In this document: one piece after another, positions 1 through 13,535 of the stretch | Layout of the letters: each line of letters begins with the position of its first letter | Position numbering within the stretch: position 1 is the first letter of the stretch | Assembly: GCF_029227915.1 (NCBI RefSeq) | Contig: NC_079888.1 | Span: 23,106,001 to 23,170,000 of the forward strand | DNA: 64,000 nucleotides | Origin: Hydractinia symbiolongicarpus | Taxonomy: Eukaryota; Cnidaria; Hydrozoa; Anthoathecata; Hydractiniidae | Direction: 5' to 3' | The notes under the pieces: generated by a model | Seen by the model: only the letters and a program-made list of their open reading frames with translations | Databases searched by the model: none | Told to the model about the DNA's origin: nothing | Translations under genes and position numbers: made by a program

Positions 1-2934
1 TCGTTTGCCGGCGATTAAACTTCTTTTATTCAGAGTCTCATCAAAAATGAAAACATTTTTAAAAACTACAAGTCTCATGGGCTTTAGTGGTGAAATAATA
101 ATTTAAAAAATCGTTTGGGAATTGAGTTTACTACCTGGGTACTTTCTTTGTATACTTTTGACTATACGGGCCGAGTACGGGATTTACGGGAAATTGCAGG
201 TTTTCGTTTGCCGGCGATTAAACTTCTTTTATTCAGCGTCTCATCAAAAATGAAAAAATTTTTGAAAACTAGATGTCTCATATGTTTAGTGGTAAAAAAA
301 TAATATAAAAAATCGTTCGGGAAATGAGTTTACTCCCTGGGTACTTTCTTTGTATACTTTTGACTATACGGGCCAAGCCCGGGATTTACGGGAAATCGCA
401 GGTTTTCGTTTGCCGGCGATTAAACTTCTTTTATTCAGCGTCTCATCAAAAATGAAAACATTTTTAAAAACTACAAGTCTCATACGTTTTAGTGGTGAAA
501 AAATAATTTAAAAATTCGTTCGGGAAATGAGTCTACTCACTGGGTGCTTTCCTTGTATACTTTTAACTATACGGGCCGAGTCCGGGAGTTACGGGAAATC
601 GCGGGTTTTCGTTTGCCGGCGATTAAACTTCTTTTATTCAGCGTCTCATCAAAAATGAAACCATTTTTAAAAACTACAAGTCTCATGGGCTTTAGTGGTG
701 AAATAATAATTTAAAAAATCGTTTGGGAAATGAGTTTACTCACTGGGTACTTTCTTTGTATACTTTTGACTATACGGGCCGAGTCCAGGATTTACAAGAA
801 ATCGCAGGTTTTCGTTTGCCGGCGATTAAACTTCTTTTATTCAGCGTCTCATCAAAAATGAAAACATTTTTAAAAACTACAAGTCTTATGCGTTTTAGTT
901 GTGAAAAAATAATTTAAAAAATCGTTCTGGAAATGAGTTTACTCCCTGGGTACTTTCTTTGTATACTTTTGACTATACGGGCCGAGTCCGGGATTTAGGG
1001 AAATCGCAGGTTTTCGTTTGCCGGCGATTAAACTGCTTTTATTCAGCGTATCATCAAAAATGAAAACATTTTTGAAAACTGCAAGTCTCATGCGTTTTAG
1101 TGGTGAAAAAATAATTTAAAAAATCGTTCGGGAAATGAGTTTACTCCCTGGGTACTTTCTTTGTATACTTTTGACTAAACGGGCCGAGTCCGGGATTTAG
1201 GGAAATCGCAGGTTTTCGTTTGCCGGCGATTAAACTGCTTTTATTCAGCGTCTCATCAAAAATGAAAACATATTTGAAAACTACAAGTCTCATGCGTTTT
1301 AGTGGTGAAACAATAATTTAAAAAATCGTTCGGAAAATGAGTTTACTCCCTGGGTACTTTCTTTGTATACTTTGGACTATACGGGCCAAGCCGGGATTTA
1401 CGGGAAATCGCGGGTTTTCGTTTTCCGGCGATTAAACTTCTTTTATTCAGCGTCTCATCAAAAATGAAAACATTTTTAAAAACTACAAGTCTTATGCGTT
1501 TTAGTGGTGAAAAAATAATTTAAAAAATCGTTCTGGAAATGAGTTTACTCACAGGGTACTTTCTTTGTATACATTCGACTATACGGGCCAAGCCCGGGAT
1601 TTAGGGAAATCGCAGGTTTTCGTTTGCCGGCGATTAAACTGCTTTTATTCAGCGTCTCATCAAAAATGAAAACATATTTGAAAACTACAAGTCTCATGCG
1701 TTTTAGTGGTGAAAAAATAATTTAAAAAATCGTTTGGAAAATGAGTTTACTCCCTGGGTACTTTCTTTGTATACTTTGGACTATACGGCCAAGCCGGGAT
1801 TTACGGGAAATCGCGGGTTTTCGTTTGCCGGCGATTAAACCTCTTTTATTCAGCGTCTCATCAAAAATGAAAACATTTTTAAAAACAACAAGTCTTATGC
1901 GTTTTAGTGGTGAAAAAATAATTTAAAAAATCGTTCGGGAAATGAGTTTACTCCCTGGGTACTTTCTTTGTATACATTCGACTATACGGGCCAAGCCCTG
2001 GATTTACGGGAAAACGCGGGATTTCGTTTGCCGGCGATTAAACCTCTTTCATTAAGCGTCTCATCAAAAATAAAAACATTTTTGAAAACTGGATGTCTCA
2101 TGCGTTAAGTGGTAAAAAAATAATATAAAAAAACGTTCGGGAAATGAGTTTACTCCCTGGGTACTTTCTTTGTATACTTTTGACTATACGAGCCAAGCCC
2201 GGGATTTACGGGAAATCTCGGGTTTTCGTTTGCCGGCGATTAAACTTCTTTTATTCAGCGTCTCATCAAAAATGAAAACACTTTTAAAAACTACAAGTCT
2301 TATGCGTTTTAGTGGTGAAAAAATAATTTAAAAAATCGTTCTGGAAATGAGTTTACTCACTGGGTACTTTCTTTGTATACATTCGACTATACGGGCCAAG
2401 CCCGGGATTTACGGGAAATCGCGGGTTTTCGTTTTCCGGCGATTAAACTTCTTTTATTCAGCGTCTCATCAAAAATGAAAACATTTTTAAAAACTACAAG
2501 TCTTATGCGTTTTAGTGGTGAAAAAATAATTTAAAAAATCGTTCTGGAAATGAGTTTACTCACAGGGTACTTTCTTTGTATACATTCGACAATACGGGCC
2601 AAGCCCGGGATTTACGGGAAATCGCGGGTTTTCGTTTTTCGGCGATTAAACCTCTTTCATTAAGCGTCTCATCAAAAATGAAAACATTTTTGAAAACTAC
2701 AAGTCTCATGCGTTTTAGTGGTAAAAAAAAATTTAAAAAATCGTTCGGGAAATGAGTTTACTCCCTGGGTACTTTCTTTGTATACATTCGACTATACGGG
2801 CCAAGCCCCGGATTTACGGGAAAACGCGGGATTTCGTTTGCCGGCGATTAAACCTCTTTCATTAAGCGTCTCATCAAAAATGAAAAAATTTTTGAAAACT
2901 AGATGTCTCATGCGTTTAGTGGTAAAAAAATAAT
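1..2934. repeat. Mixed monomers without a clear long-period repeat
   Basis: About 14-15 full units. The TTC-class, GCCGAGTCC-class and, from about 1.95 kb, CCTCTTTCATTAAG-class monomers alternate without an obvious tandem multi-monomer period that I could follow by eye. Several units carry single-base losses in the CCCGGGATTT segment or TTTAGGG in place of TTTACGGG. Nothing other than satellite is present. Confidence 0.85.
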
Positions 2935-3744
2935 TTAAAAAATCGTTCGGGAAATGAGTTTACTCCCTGGGTACTTTCTTTGTATACTTTTGACTATACG
3001 GGCCAAGCCCGGGATTTACGGGAAATCGCGGTTTTCGTTTGCCGGCGATTAAACTTCTTTTATTCAGCGTCTCATCAAAAATGAAAACATTTTTAAAAAC
3101 TACAAGTCTTATGCGTTTTAGTGGTGAAAAAATAATTCAAAAAATCGTTCTGGAAATGAGTTTACTCCCTGGGTACTTTCTTTGTATACTTTTGACTATA
3201 CGGGCCAAGCCCGGGATTTACGGGAAATCGCGGGTTTTTGTTTGCCGGCGATTAAACTTTTTTTATTCAGCGACTCATCAAAAATGAAAACATTTTTGAA
3301 AACTGCAAGTCTCATGCGTTTTAGTAGTGAAAAAATAATTTAAAAAATCGTTCGGGAAATGAGTTTACTCCCTGGGTACTTTCTTTGTATACTTTTGACT
3401 ATACGGGCCAAGCCCGGGATTTACGGGAAATCGCGGTTTTCGTTTGCCGGCGATTAAACTTCTTTTATTCAGCGTCTCATCAAAAATGAAAACATTTTTA
3501 AAAACTACAAGTCTTATGCGTTTTAGTGGTGAAAAAATAATTCAAAAAATCGTTCTGGAAATGAGTTTACTCCCTGGGTACTTTCTTTGTATACTTTTGA
3601 CTATACGGGCCAAGCCCGGGATTTACGGGAAATCGCGGGTTTTTGTTTGCCGGCGATTAAACTTCTTTTATTCAGCGACTCATCAAAAATGAAAACATTT
3701 TTGAAAACTGCAAGTCTCATGCGTTTTAGTAGTGAAAAAATAAT
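2935..3744. repeat. Dimer duplication, 405 bp x 2
   Basis: The segment near 2941-3345 recurs at 3346-3750 with an exact 405-bp offset. Both copies share the uncommon CGCGGTTTTCG (one G fewer), ATAATTCAAAAAATCG and CAGCGACTCATC variants, which are rare outside this block. The copies differ by a C/T in the CTTCTTTT segment (TTTTTTT near 3258 against TTCTTTT near 3663). After about 3818 the next unit diverges (GGATTAACGG), which bounds the duplication. It is a recent two-monomer duplication. Confidence 0.85.
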
Positions 3745-5274
3745 TTAAAAAATCGTTCGGGAAATGAGTTTACTCCCTGGGTACTTTCTTTGTATACTTT
3801 TGACTATACGGGCCAAGCCGGGATTAACGGGAAATCGCGGGTTTTCGTTTGCCGGCGATTAAACTTCTTTTATTCAGCGTCTCATCAAAAATGAAAACAT
3901 TTTTAAAAACTACAAGTCTTATGCGTTTTAGTGGTGAAAAAATAATTTAAAAAATCGTTCTGGAAATGAGTTTACTCACAGGGTACTTTCTTTGTATACA
4001 TTCGACTATACGGGCCAAGCCCCGGATTTACGGGAAAACGCGGATTTTCGTGTTCCGGCGATACAAATTCTTTTATTCAGCGTCTCATCAAAAATGAAAA
4101 CATTTTTAAAAACTACAAGTCTTATGCGTTTTAGTGGTGAAAAAATAATTTAAAAAATCGTTCTGGAAATGAGTTTACTCACAGGGTACTTTCTTTGTAT
4201 ACATTCGACAATACGGGCCAAGCCTGGGATTTACGGGAAATCGCGGGTTTTCGTTTTTCGGCGATTAAACCTCTTTCATTAAGCGTCTCATCAAAAATGA
4301 AAACATTTTTGAAAACTAGATGTCTCATGCGTTTAGTGGTAAAAAAATAATATAAAAAATCGTTCGGGAAATGACTTTACTCACTGGGTACTTTTTTTGT
4401 ATACTTTTGACTATACGGGCCAAGCCCGGGATTTACGGGAAATCGCGGGTTTTCGTTTGCCGGCGATTAAACTTCTTTTATTCAGCGTCTCATCAAAAAT
4501 GAAAACATTTTTAAAAACTACAAGTCTTATGCGTTTTAGTGGTGAAAAAATAATTTAAAAAATCGTTCTGGAAATGAGTTTACTCCCTGGGTACTTTCTT
4601 TGTATACTTTTGACTATACGAGCCAAGCCCGGGATTTACGGGAAGTCGCGGGTTTTTGTTTGCCGGCGATTAAACTTCTTTTATTCAGCGACTCATCAAA
4701 AATGAAAACATTTTTGAAAACTGCAAGTCTCATGCGTTTTAGTAGTGAAAAAATAATTTAAAAAATCGTTCGGGAAATGAGTTTACTCCCTGGGTACTTT
4801 CTTTGTATACTTTTGACTATACGGGCCAAGCCGGGATTAACGGGAAATCGCGGGTTTTCGTTTGCCGGCGATTAAACTTCTTTTATTCAGCGTCTCATCA
4901 AAAATGAAAACATTTTTAAAAACTACAAGTCTTATGCGTTTTAGTGGTGAAAAAATAATTTAAAAAAACGTTCTGGAAATGAGTTTACTCACAGGGTACT
5001 TTCTTTGTATACATTCGACTATACGGGCCAAGCCCGGGATTTACGGGAAATCGCGGGTTTTCGTTTTCCGGCGATTAAACCTCTTTCATTAAGCGTCTCA
5101 TCAAAAATGAAAACATTTTTGAAAACTGCAAGTCTCATGCGTTTTAGTGGTGAAAAAAAAATTTAAAAAATCGGTCGGGAAATGAGTTTACTCCCTGGGT
5201 ACTTTCTTTGTATACATTCGACTACACGGGCCAAGCCCGGGATTTACGGGAAAACGCGGGTTTTCGTTTGCCGG
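3745..5274. repeat. Mixed monomers
   Basis: About 7-8 units that combine GGATTAACGG units, ACTCACAGGG/CATTCGAC units and CCTCTTTCATTAAG units. One unit near 4050-4080 is unusually diverged (CGGATTTTCGTGTTCCGG then CGATACAAATTC in place of CGATTAAACTTC). I see no non-satellite sequence. Confidence 0.8.
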
Positions 5275-7297
5275 CGATTAAACTTCTTCTATTCAGCGTC
5301 TCATCAAAAATGAAAACATTTTTAAAAACAACAGGTCTTATGCGTTTTAGTAGTGAAAAAATAATTTAAAAAATCGTTCTGGAAATGAGTTTACTCCGTA
5401 GGTACTTTCTTTGTATACTTTTGACTATACGGGCCGAGTCCGGGATTTAGGGAAATCGCAGCTTTTCGTTTGCCAGCGATTAAACTGCTTTTATTCAGTG
5501 TCTCATCAAAAATGAAAACATTTTTAAAAACTACAAGTCTCATGCGTTTTAGTGGTGAAAAAATAATTTAAAAAATCGTTCGGGAAAGGAGTTTACTCCC
5601 TGGGTACTTTCTTTGTATACTTTTGACTATACGGGCCGAGTCCGGGATTTAGGGAAATCGCAGGTTTTCGTTTGCCGGCGATTAAACTGCTTTTATTCAG
5701 CGTCTCATCAAAAATGAATACATATTTGAAAACTACAAGTCTCATGCGTTTTAGTGGTGAAAAAATAATTTAAAAAATCGTTCGGAAAATGAGTTTACTC
5801 CCTGGGTACTTTCTTTGTATACTTTTGACTACACGGGCCAAGCCCGGGATTTACGGGAAATCGCGGGTTTTTGTTTGCCGGCGATTAAACTTCTTTTATT
5901 CAGCGACTCATCAAAAATGAAAACATTTTTGAAAACTGCAAGTCTCATGCGTTTTAGTAGTGAAAAAATAATTTAAAAAATCGTTCGGGAAATGAGTTTA
6001 CTCCCTGGGTACTTTCTTTGTATACTTTTGACTATACGGGCCAAGCCGGGATTAACGGGAAATCGCGGGTTTTCGTTTGCCGGCGATTAAACTTCTTTTA
6101 TTCAGCGTCTCATCAAAAATGAAAACATTTTTAAAAACTACAAGTCTTATGCGTTTTAGTGGTGAAAAAATAATTTAAAAAATCATTCTGGAAATGAGTT
6201 TACTCACAGGGTACTTTCTTTGTATACATTCGACTATACGGGCCAAGCCCGGGATTTACGGGAAATCGCGGGTTTTCGTTTGCCGGCGATTAAACTTCTT
6301 CTATTCAGCGTCTCATCAAAAATGAAAACATTTTTAAAAACAACAGGTCTTATGCGTTTTAGTAGTGAAAAAATAATTTAAAAAATCGTTCTGGAAATGA
6401 GTTTACTCCGTAGGTACTTTCTTTGTATACTTTTGACTATACGGGCCGAGTCCGGGATTTAGGGAAATCGCAGGTTTTCGTTTGCCAGCGATTAAACTGC
6501 TTTTATTCAGCGTCTCATCAAAAATGAAAACATTTTTAAAAACTACAAGTCTCATGCGTTTTAGTGGTGAAAAAATAATTTAAAAAATCGTTCGGGAAAG
6601 GAGTTTACTCCCTGGGTACTTTCTTTGTATACTTTTGACTATACGGGCCGAGTCCGGGATTTAGGGAAATTGCAGGTTTTCGTTTGCCGGCGATTAAACT
6701 GCTTTTATTCAGCGTCTCATCAAAAATGAATACATATTTGAAAACTACAAGTCTCATGCGTTTTAGTGGTGAAAAAATAATTTAAAAAATCGTTCGGAAA
6801 ATGAGTTTACTCCCTGGGTACTTTCTTTGTATACTTTTGACTACACGGGCCAAGCCCGGGATTGACGGGAAATGGCGGGTTTTTGTTTGCCGGCGATTAA
6901 ACTTCTTTTATTCAGCGACTCATCAAAAATGAAAACATTTTTGAAAACTGCAAGTCTCATGCGTTTTAGTAGTGAAAAAATAATCTAAAAAATCGTTCGG
7001 GAAATGAGTTTACTCCCTGGGTACTTTCTTTGTATACTTTTGACTATACGGGCCAAGCCGGGATTAACGGGAAATCGCGGGTTTTCGTTTGCCGGCGATT
7101 AAACTTCTTTTATTCAGCGTCTCATCAAAAATGAAAACATTTTTAAAAACTACAAGTCTTATGCGTTTTAGTGGTGAAAAAATAATTTAAAAAATCATTC
7201 TGGAAATGAGTTTACTCACAGGGTACTTTCTTTGTATACATTCGACTATACGGGCCAAGCCCGGGATTTACGGGAAATCGCGGGTTTTCGTTTTCCG
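5275..7297. repeat. 5-monomer HOR, ~1,012 bp x 2
   Basis: Markers repeat at a 1,011-1,012 bp offset: CTTCTTCTATTCAG at about 5283 and 6295; ACTCCGTAGGTAC near 5392 and 6404; GGAAAGGAGTTTAC near 5584 and 6596; GAATACATATTTG near 5717 and 6728; AATCATTCTGG near 6180 and 7192. The copies differ at scattered single bases, for example TTTACGGG against TTGACGGG near 6862. Similarity ends where the next unit switches to TTTTCCGGCGATTAAACC near 7290. Confidence 0.8.
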
Positions 7298-9128
7298 GCG
7301 ATTAAACCTCTTTCATTAAGCGTCTCATCAAAAATGAAAACATTTTTGAAAACTGCAAGTCTCATGCGTTTTAGTGGTGAAAAAAAAATTTAAAAAATCG
7401 GTCGGGAAATGAGTTTACTCCCTGGGTACTTTCTTTGTATACATTCGACTATACGGGCCAAGCCTCGGATTTACGGAAAACGCGGGATTTCGTTTGCCGG
7501 CGATTAAACCTCTTTCATTAAGCGTCTCATCAAAAATGAAAACATTTTTGAAAACTAGATGTCTCATATGTTTAGTGGTAAAAAAATAATATAAAAAATC
7601 GTTCGGGAAATGAGTTTACTCCCTGGGTACTTTCTTTGTATACTTTTGACTACACGGGCCAAGCGCGGGATTTACGGGAAATCGCGGGTTTTCGTTTGCC
7701 GGCGATTAAACTTCTTCTATTCAGCGTCTCATCAAAAATGAAAACATTTTTAAAAACAACATGTCTTATGCGTTTTAGTAGTGAAAAAATAATTTAAAAA
7801 ATCGTTCTGGAAATGAGTTTACTCCGTAGGTACTTTCTTTGTATACTTTTGACTATACGGGCCGAGTCTGGGATTTAGGGAAATCGCAGGTTTTCGTTTG
7901 CCAGCGATTAAACTGCTTTTATTCAGCGTCTCATCAAAAATGAAAACATTTATAAAAACTACAAGTCTCATGCATTTTAGTGGTGAAAAAATAATTTAAA
8001 AAATCGTTCGGGAAAGGAGTTTACTCCCTGGGTACTTTCTTTGTATACTTTTGACTATACGGGCCGAGTCCGGGATTTAGGGAAATCGCAGGTTTTCGTT
8101 TGCCGGCGATTAAACTGCTTTTATTCAGCGTCTCATCAAAAATGAAAACATTTTTAAAAACTACAAGTCTTATGCGTTTTAGTGGTGAAAAAATAATTTA
8201 AAAAATCGTTCTGGAAATGAGTTTACTCACAGGGTACTTTCTTTGTATACATTCGACTATACGGGCCAAGCCCGGGATTTACGGGAAATCGCGGGTTTTC
8301 GTTTTCCGGCGATTAAACCTCTTTCATTAAGCGTCTCATCAAAAATGAAAACATTTTTGTAAACTGCAAGTCTCATGCGTTTTAGTGGTGAAAAAAAAAT
8401 TTAAAAAATCGGTCGGGAAATGAGTTTACTCCCTGGGTACTTTCTTTGTATACATTCGACTATACGGGCCAAGCCTCGGATTTACGGGAAAACGCGGGAT
8501 TTCGTTTGCCGGCGATTAAACCTCTTTCATTAAGCGTCTCATCAAAAATGAAAACATTTTTGAAAACTAGATGTCTCATATGTTTAGTGGTAAAAAAATA
8601 ATATAAAAAATCGTTCGGGAAATGAGTTTACTCCCTGGGTACTTTCTTTGTATACTTTTGACTACACGGGCCAAGCCCGGGATTTACGGGAAATCGCGGG
8701 TTTTCGTTTGCCGGCGATTAAACTTCTTCTATTCAGCGTCTCATCAAAAATGAAAACATTTTTAAAAACAACAGGTCTTATGCGTTTTAGTAGTGAAAAA
8801 ATAATTTAAAAAATCGTTCTGGAAATGAGTTTACTCCGTAGGTACTTTCTTTGTATACTTTTGACTATACGGGCCGAGTCCGGGATTTAGGGAAATCGCA
8901 GGTTTTTGTTTGCCAGCGATTAAACTGCTTTTATTCAGCGTCTCATCAAAAATGAAAACATTTATAAAAACTACAAGTCTCATGCGTTTTAGTGGTGAAA
9001 AAATAATTTAAAAAATCGTTCGGGAAAGGAGTTTACTCCCTGGGTACTTTCTTTGTATACTTTTGACTATACGGGCCGAGTCCGGGATTTAGGGAAATCG
9101 CAGGTTTTCGTTTGCCGGCGATTAAACA
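7115..9128. repeat. Second 5-monomer duplication, ~1,011 bp
   Basis: AATCGGTCGGGAAATGAG begins near 7397 and again near 8408, a 1,011-bp offset. The following TCGGATTTACGG, TAGATGTCTCATATG, CTTCTTCTATTC, ACTCCGTAGG and TTTATAAAAACTAC markers recur in the same order. The two copies stop matching near 8118 and 9130, where one has CTGCTTTT followed by CATTTTTAAAAAC and the other CAGCTTTT followed by ACATATTTG. The block lies inside the first copy of the larger 15-monomer repeat, so it was duplicated again as part of it. Confidence 0.75.
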
Positions 9129-12100
9129 GCTTTTATTCAGCGTCTCATCAAAAATGAATACATATTTGAAAACTACAAGTCTCATGCGTTTTAGTGGTGA
9201 AAAAATAATTTAAAAAATCGTTCGGAAAATGAGTTTACTCCCTGGGTACTTTCTTTGTATACTTTGGACTATACGGGCCAAGCCGGGATTTACGGGAAAT
9301 CGCGGGTTTTCGTTTGCCGGCGATTAAACCTCTTTTATTCAGCGTCTCATCAAAAATGAAAACATTTTTAAAAACAACAAGTCTTATGCGTTTTAGTGGT
9401 GAAAAAATAATTTAAAAAATCGTTCGGCAAATGGGTTTACTCCCTGGGTACTTTCTTTGTATACATTCGACTATACGGGCCAAGCCTTGGATTTCCGGGA
9501 AAACGCGGGATTTCGTTTGCCGGCGATTAAACCTCTTTCATTAAGCGTCTCATCAAAAATAAAAACATTTTTAAAAACTAGATGTCTCATGCGTTTAGTG
9601 GTAAAAAAATAATATAAAAAAACGTTCGGGAAATGAGTTTACTCCCTGGGTACTTTCTTTGTATACTTTTGACTATACGAGCCAAGCCCGGGATTTACGG
9701 GAAATCTCGGGTTTTCGTTTGCCGGCGATTAAACTTCTTTTATTCAGCGTCTCATCAAAAATGAAAACATTTTTAAAAACTACAAGTCTTATGCGTTTTA
9801 GTGGTGAAAAAATAATTTAAAAAATCGTTCTGGAAATGAGTTTACTCACACGGTACTTTCTTTGTATACATTCGACTATACGGGCCAAGCCCGGGATTTA
9901 CGGGAAATCGCGGGTTTTCGTTTTCCGGCGATTAAACTTCTTTTATTCAGCGTCTCATCAAAAATGAAAACATTTTTAAAAACTACAAGTCTTATGCGTT
10001 TTCGTGGTGAAAAAATAATTTAAAAAATCGTTCTGGAAATGAGTTTACTCACAGGGTACTTTCTTTGTATACATTCGACTATACGGGCCAAGCCCGGGAT
10101 TTAGGGAAATCGCAGGTTTTCGTTTGCCGGCGATTAAACTGCTTTTATTCAGCGTCTCATCAAAAATGAAAACATATTTGAAAACTACAAGTCTCATGCG
10201 TTTTAGTGGTGAAAAAATAATTTAAAAAATCGTTCGGAAAATGAGTTTACTCCCTGGGTACTTTCTTTGTATACTTTGGACTATACGGGCCAAGCCGGGA
10301 TTTACGGGAAATCGCGGGTTTTCGTTTGCCGGCGATTAAACCTCTTTTATTCAGCGTCTCATCAAAAATGAAAACATTTTTAAAAACAACAAGTCTTATG
10401 CGTTTTAGTGGTGAAAAAATAATTTAAAAAATCGTTCGGGAAATGAGTTTACTCCCTGGGTACTTTCTTTGTATACATTCGACTATACGGGCCAAGCCCC
10501 GGATTTACGGAAAAACGCGGGATTTCGTTTGCCGGCGATTAAACCTCTTTCATTAAGCGTCTCATCAAAAATGAAAACATTTTTGAAAACTAGATGTCTC
10601 ATATGTTTAGTGGTAAAAAAATAATATAAAAAATCGTTCGGGAAATGAGTTTACTCCCTGGGTACTTTCTTTGTATACTTTTGACTACACGGGCCAAGCG
10701 CGGGATTTACGGGAAATCGCGGGTTTTCGTTTGCCGGCGATTAAACTTCTTCTATTCAGCGTCTCATCAAAAATGAAAACATTTTTAAAAACAACAGGTC
10801 TTATGCGTTTTAGTAGTGAAAAAATAATTTAAAAAATCGTTCTGGAAATGAGTTTACTCCGTAGGTACTTTCTTTGTATACTTTTGACTATACGGGCCGA
10901 GTCCGGGATTTAGGGAAATCGCAGGTTTTCGTTTGCCAGCGATTAAACTGCTTTTATTCAGCGTCTCATCAAAAATGAAAACATTTATAAAAACTACAAG
11001 TCTCATGCATTTTAGTGGTGAAAAAATAATTTAAAAAATCGTTCGGGAAAGGAGTTTACTCCCTGGGTACTTTCATTGTATACTTTTGACTATACGGGCC
11101 GAGTCCGGGATTTAGGGAAATCGCAGGTTTTCGTTTGCCGGCGATTAAACTGCTTTTATTCAGCGTCTCATCAAAAATGAAAACATTTTTAAAAACTACA
11201 AGTCTTATGCGTTTTAGTGGTGAAAAAATAATTTAAAAAATCGTTCTGGAAATGAGTTTACTCACAGGGTACTTTCTTTGTATACATTCGACTATACGGG
11301 CCAAGCCCGGGATTTACGGGAAATCGCGGGTTTTCGTTTTCCGGCGATTAAACCTCTTTCATTAAGCGTCTCATCAAAAATGAAAACATTTTTGTAAACT
11401 GCAAGTCTCATGCGTTTTAGTGGTGAAAAAAAAATTTAAAACATCGGTCGGGAAATAAGTTTACTCCCTGGGTACTTTCTTTGTATACATTCGACTATAC
11501 GGGCCAAGCCTCGGATTTACGGGAAAACGCGGGATTTCGTTTGCCGGCGATTAAACCTCTTTCATTAAGCGTCTCATCAAAAATGAAAACATTTTTGAAA
11601 ACTAGATGTCTCATATGTTTAGTGGTAAAAAAATAATATAAAAAATCGTTCGGGAAATGAGTTTACTCCCTGGGTACTTTCTTTGTATACTTTTGACTAC
11701 ACGGGCCAAGCCCGGGATTTACGGGAAATCGCGGGTTTTCGTTTGCCGGCGATTAAACTTCTTCTATTCAGCGTCTCATCAAAAATGAAAACATTTTTAA
11801 AAACAACAGGTCTTATGCGTTTTAGTAGTGAAAAAATAATTTAAAAAATCGTTCTGGAAATGAGTTTACTCCGTAGGTACTTTCTTTGTATACTTTTGAC
11901 TATACGGGCCGAGTCCGGGATTTAGGGAAATCGCAGGTTTTCGTTTGCCAGCGATTAAACTGCTTTTATTCAGCGTCTCATCAAAAATGAAAACATTTAT
12001 AAAAACTACAAGTCTCATGCGTTTTAGTGGTGAAAAAATAATTTAAAAAATCGTTCGGGAAAGGAGTTTACTCCCTAGGTACTTTCTTTGTATACTTTTG

Positions 12101-13535
12101 ACTATACGGGCCGAGTCCGGGATTTAGGGAAATCGCAGGTTTTCGTTTGCCGGCGATTAAACAGCTTTTATTCAGCGTCTCATCAAAAATGAATACATAT
12201 TTGAAAACTACAAGTCTCATGCGTTTTAGTGGTGAAAAAATAATTTAAAAAATCGTTCGGAAAATGAGTTTACTCCCTGGGTACTTTCTTTGTATACTTT
12301 GGACTATACGGGCCAAGCCGGGATTTACGGGAAATCGCGGGTTTTCGTTTGCCGGCGATTAAACCTCTTTTATTCAGCGTCTCATCAAAAATGAAAACAT
12401 TTTTAAAAACAACAAGTCTTATGCGTTTTAGTGGTGAAAAAATAATTTAAAAAATCGTTCGGCAAATGGGTTTACTCCCTGGGTACTTTCTTTGTATACA
12501 TTCGACTATACGGGCCAAGCCTTGGATTTCCGGGAAAACGCGGGATTTCGTTTGCCGGCGATTAAACCTCTTTCATTAAGCGTCTCATCAAAAATAAAAA
12601 CATTTTTAAAAACTAGATGTCTCATGCGTTTAGTGGTAAAAAAATTATATAAAAAAACGTTCGGGAAATGAGTTTACTCCCTGGGTACTTTCTTTGTATA
12701 CTTTTGACTATACGAGCCAAGCCCGGGATTTACGGGAAATCTCGGGTTTTCGTTTGCCGGCGATTAAACTTCTTTTATTCAGCGTCTCATCAAAAATGAA
12801 AACATTTTTAAAAACTACAAGTCTTATGCGTTTTAGTGGTGAAAAAATAATTTAAAAAATCGTTCTGGAAATGAGTTTACTCACACGGTACTTTCTTTGT
12901 ATACATTCGACTATACGGGCCAAGCCCGGGATTTACGGGAAATCGCGGGTTTTCGTTTTCCGGCGATTAAACTTCTTTTATTCAGCGTCTCATCAAAAAT
13001 GAAAACATTTTTAAAAACTACAAGTCTTATGCGTTTTCGTGGTGAAAAAATAATTTAAAAAATCGTTCTGGAAATGAGTTTACTCACAGGGTACTTTCTT
13101 TGTATACATTCGACTATACGGGCCAAGCCCGGGATTTAGGGAAATCGCAGGTTTTCGTTTGCCGGCGATTAAACTGCTTTTATTCAGCGTCTCATCAAAA
13201 ATGAAAACATATTTGAAAACTACAAGTCTCATGCGTTTTAGTGGTGAAAAAATAATTTAAAAATCGTTCGGAAAATGAGTTTACTCCCTGGGTACTTTCT
13301 TTGTATACTTTGGACTATACGGGCCAAGCCGGGATTTACGGGAAATCGCGGGTTTTCGTTTGCCGGCGATTAAACCTCTTTTATTCAGCGTCTCATCAAA
13401 AATGAAAACATTTTTAAAAACAACAAGTCTTATGCGTTTTAGTGGTGAAAAAATAATTTAAAAAATCGTTCGGGAAATGAGTTTACTCCCTGGGTACTTT
13501 CTTTGTATACATTCGACTATACGGGCCAAGCCGGG
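7478..13535. repeat. 15-monomer HOR, 3,035 bp x 2
   Basis: Rare markers recur at an exact offset of 3,035 bp: GTCTCATATG at 7561 and 10596; GGTCGGG at 8411 and 11446; CAAGCCTTGGATTTCC at 9481 and 12516; TTTTCGTGGTG near 10000 and 13035. The copies therefore run about 7478-10510 and 10513-13535. They differ by scattered substitutions, for example ACATGTCTTATG near 7760 where the second copy reads ACAGGTCTTATG. Outside these limits the aligned units belong to different variant classes, so the boundaries are good to a few tens of bases. Confidence 0.88.
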
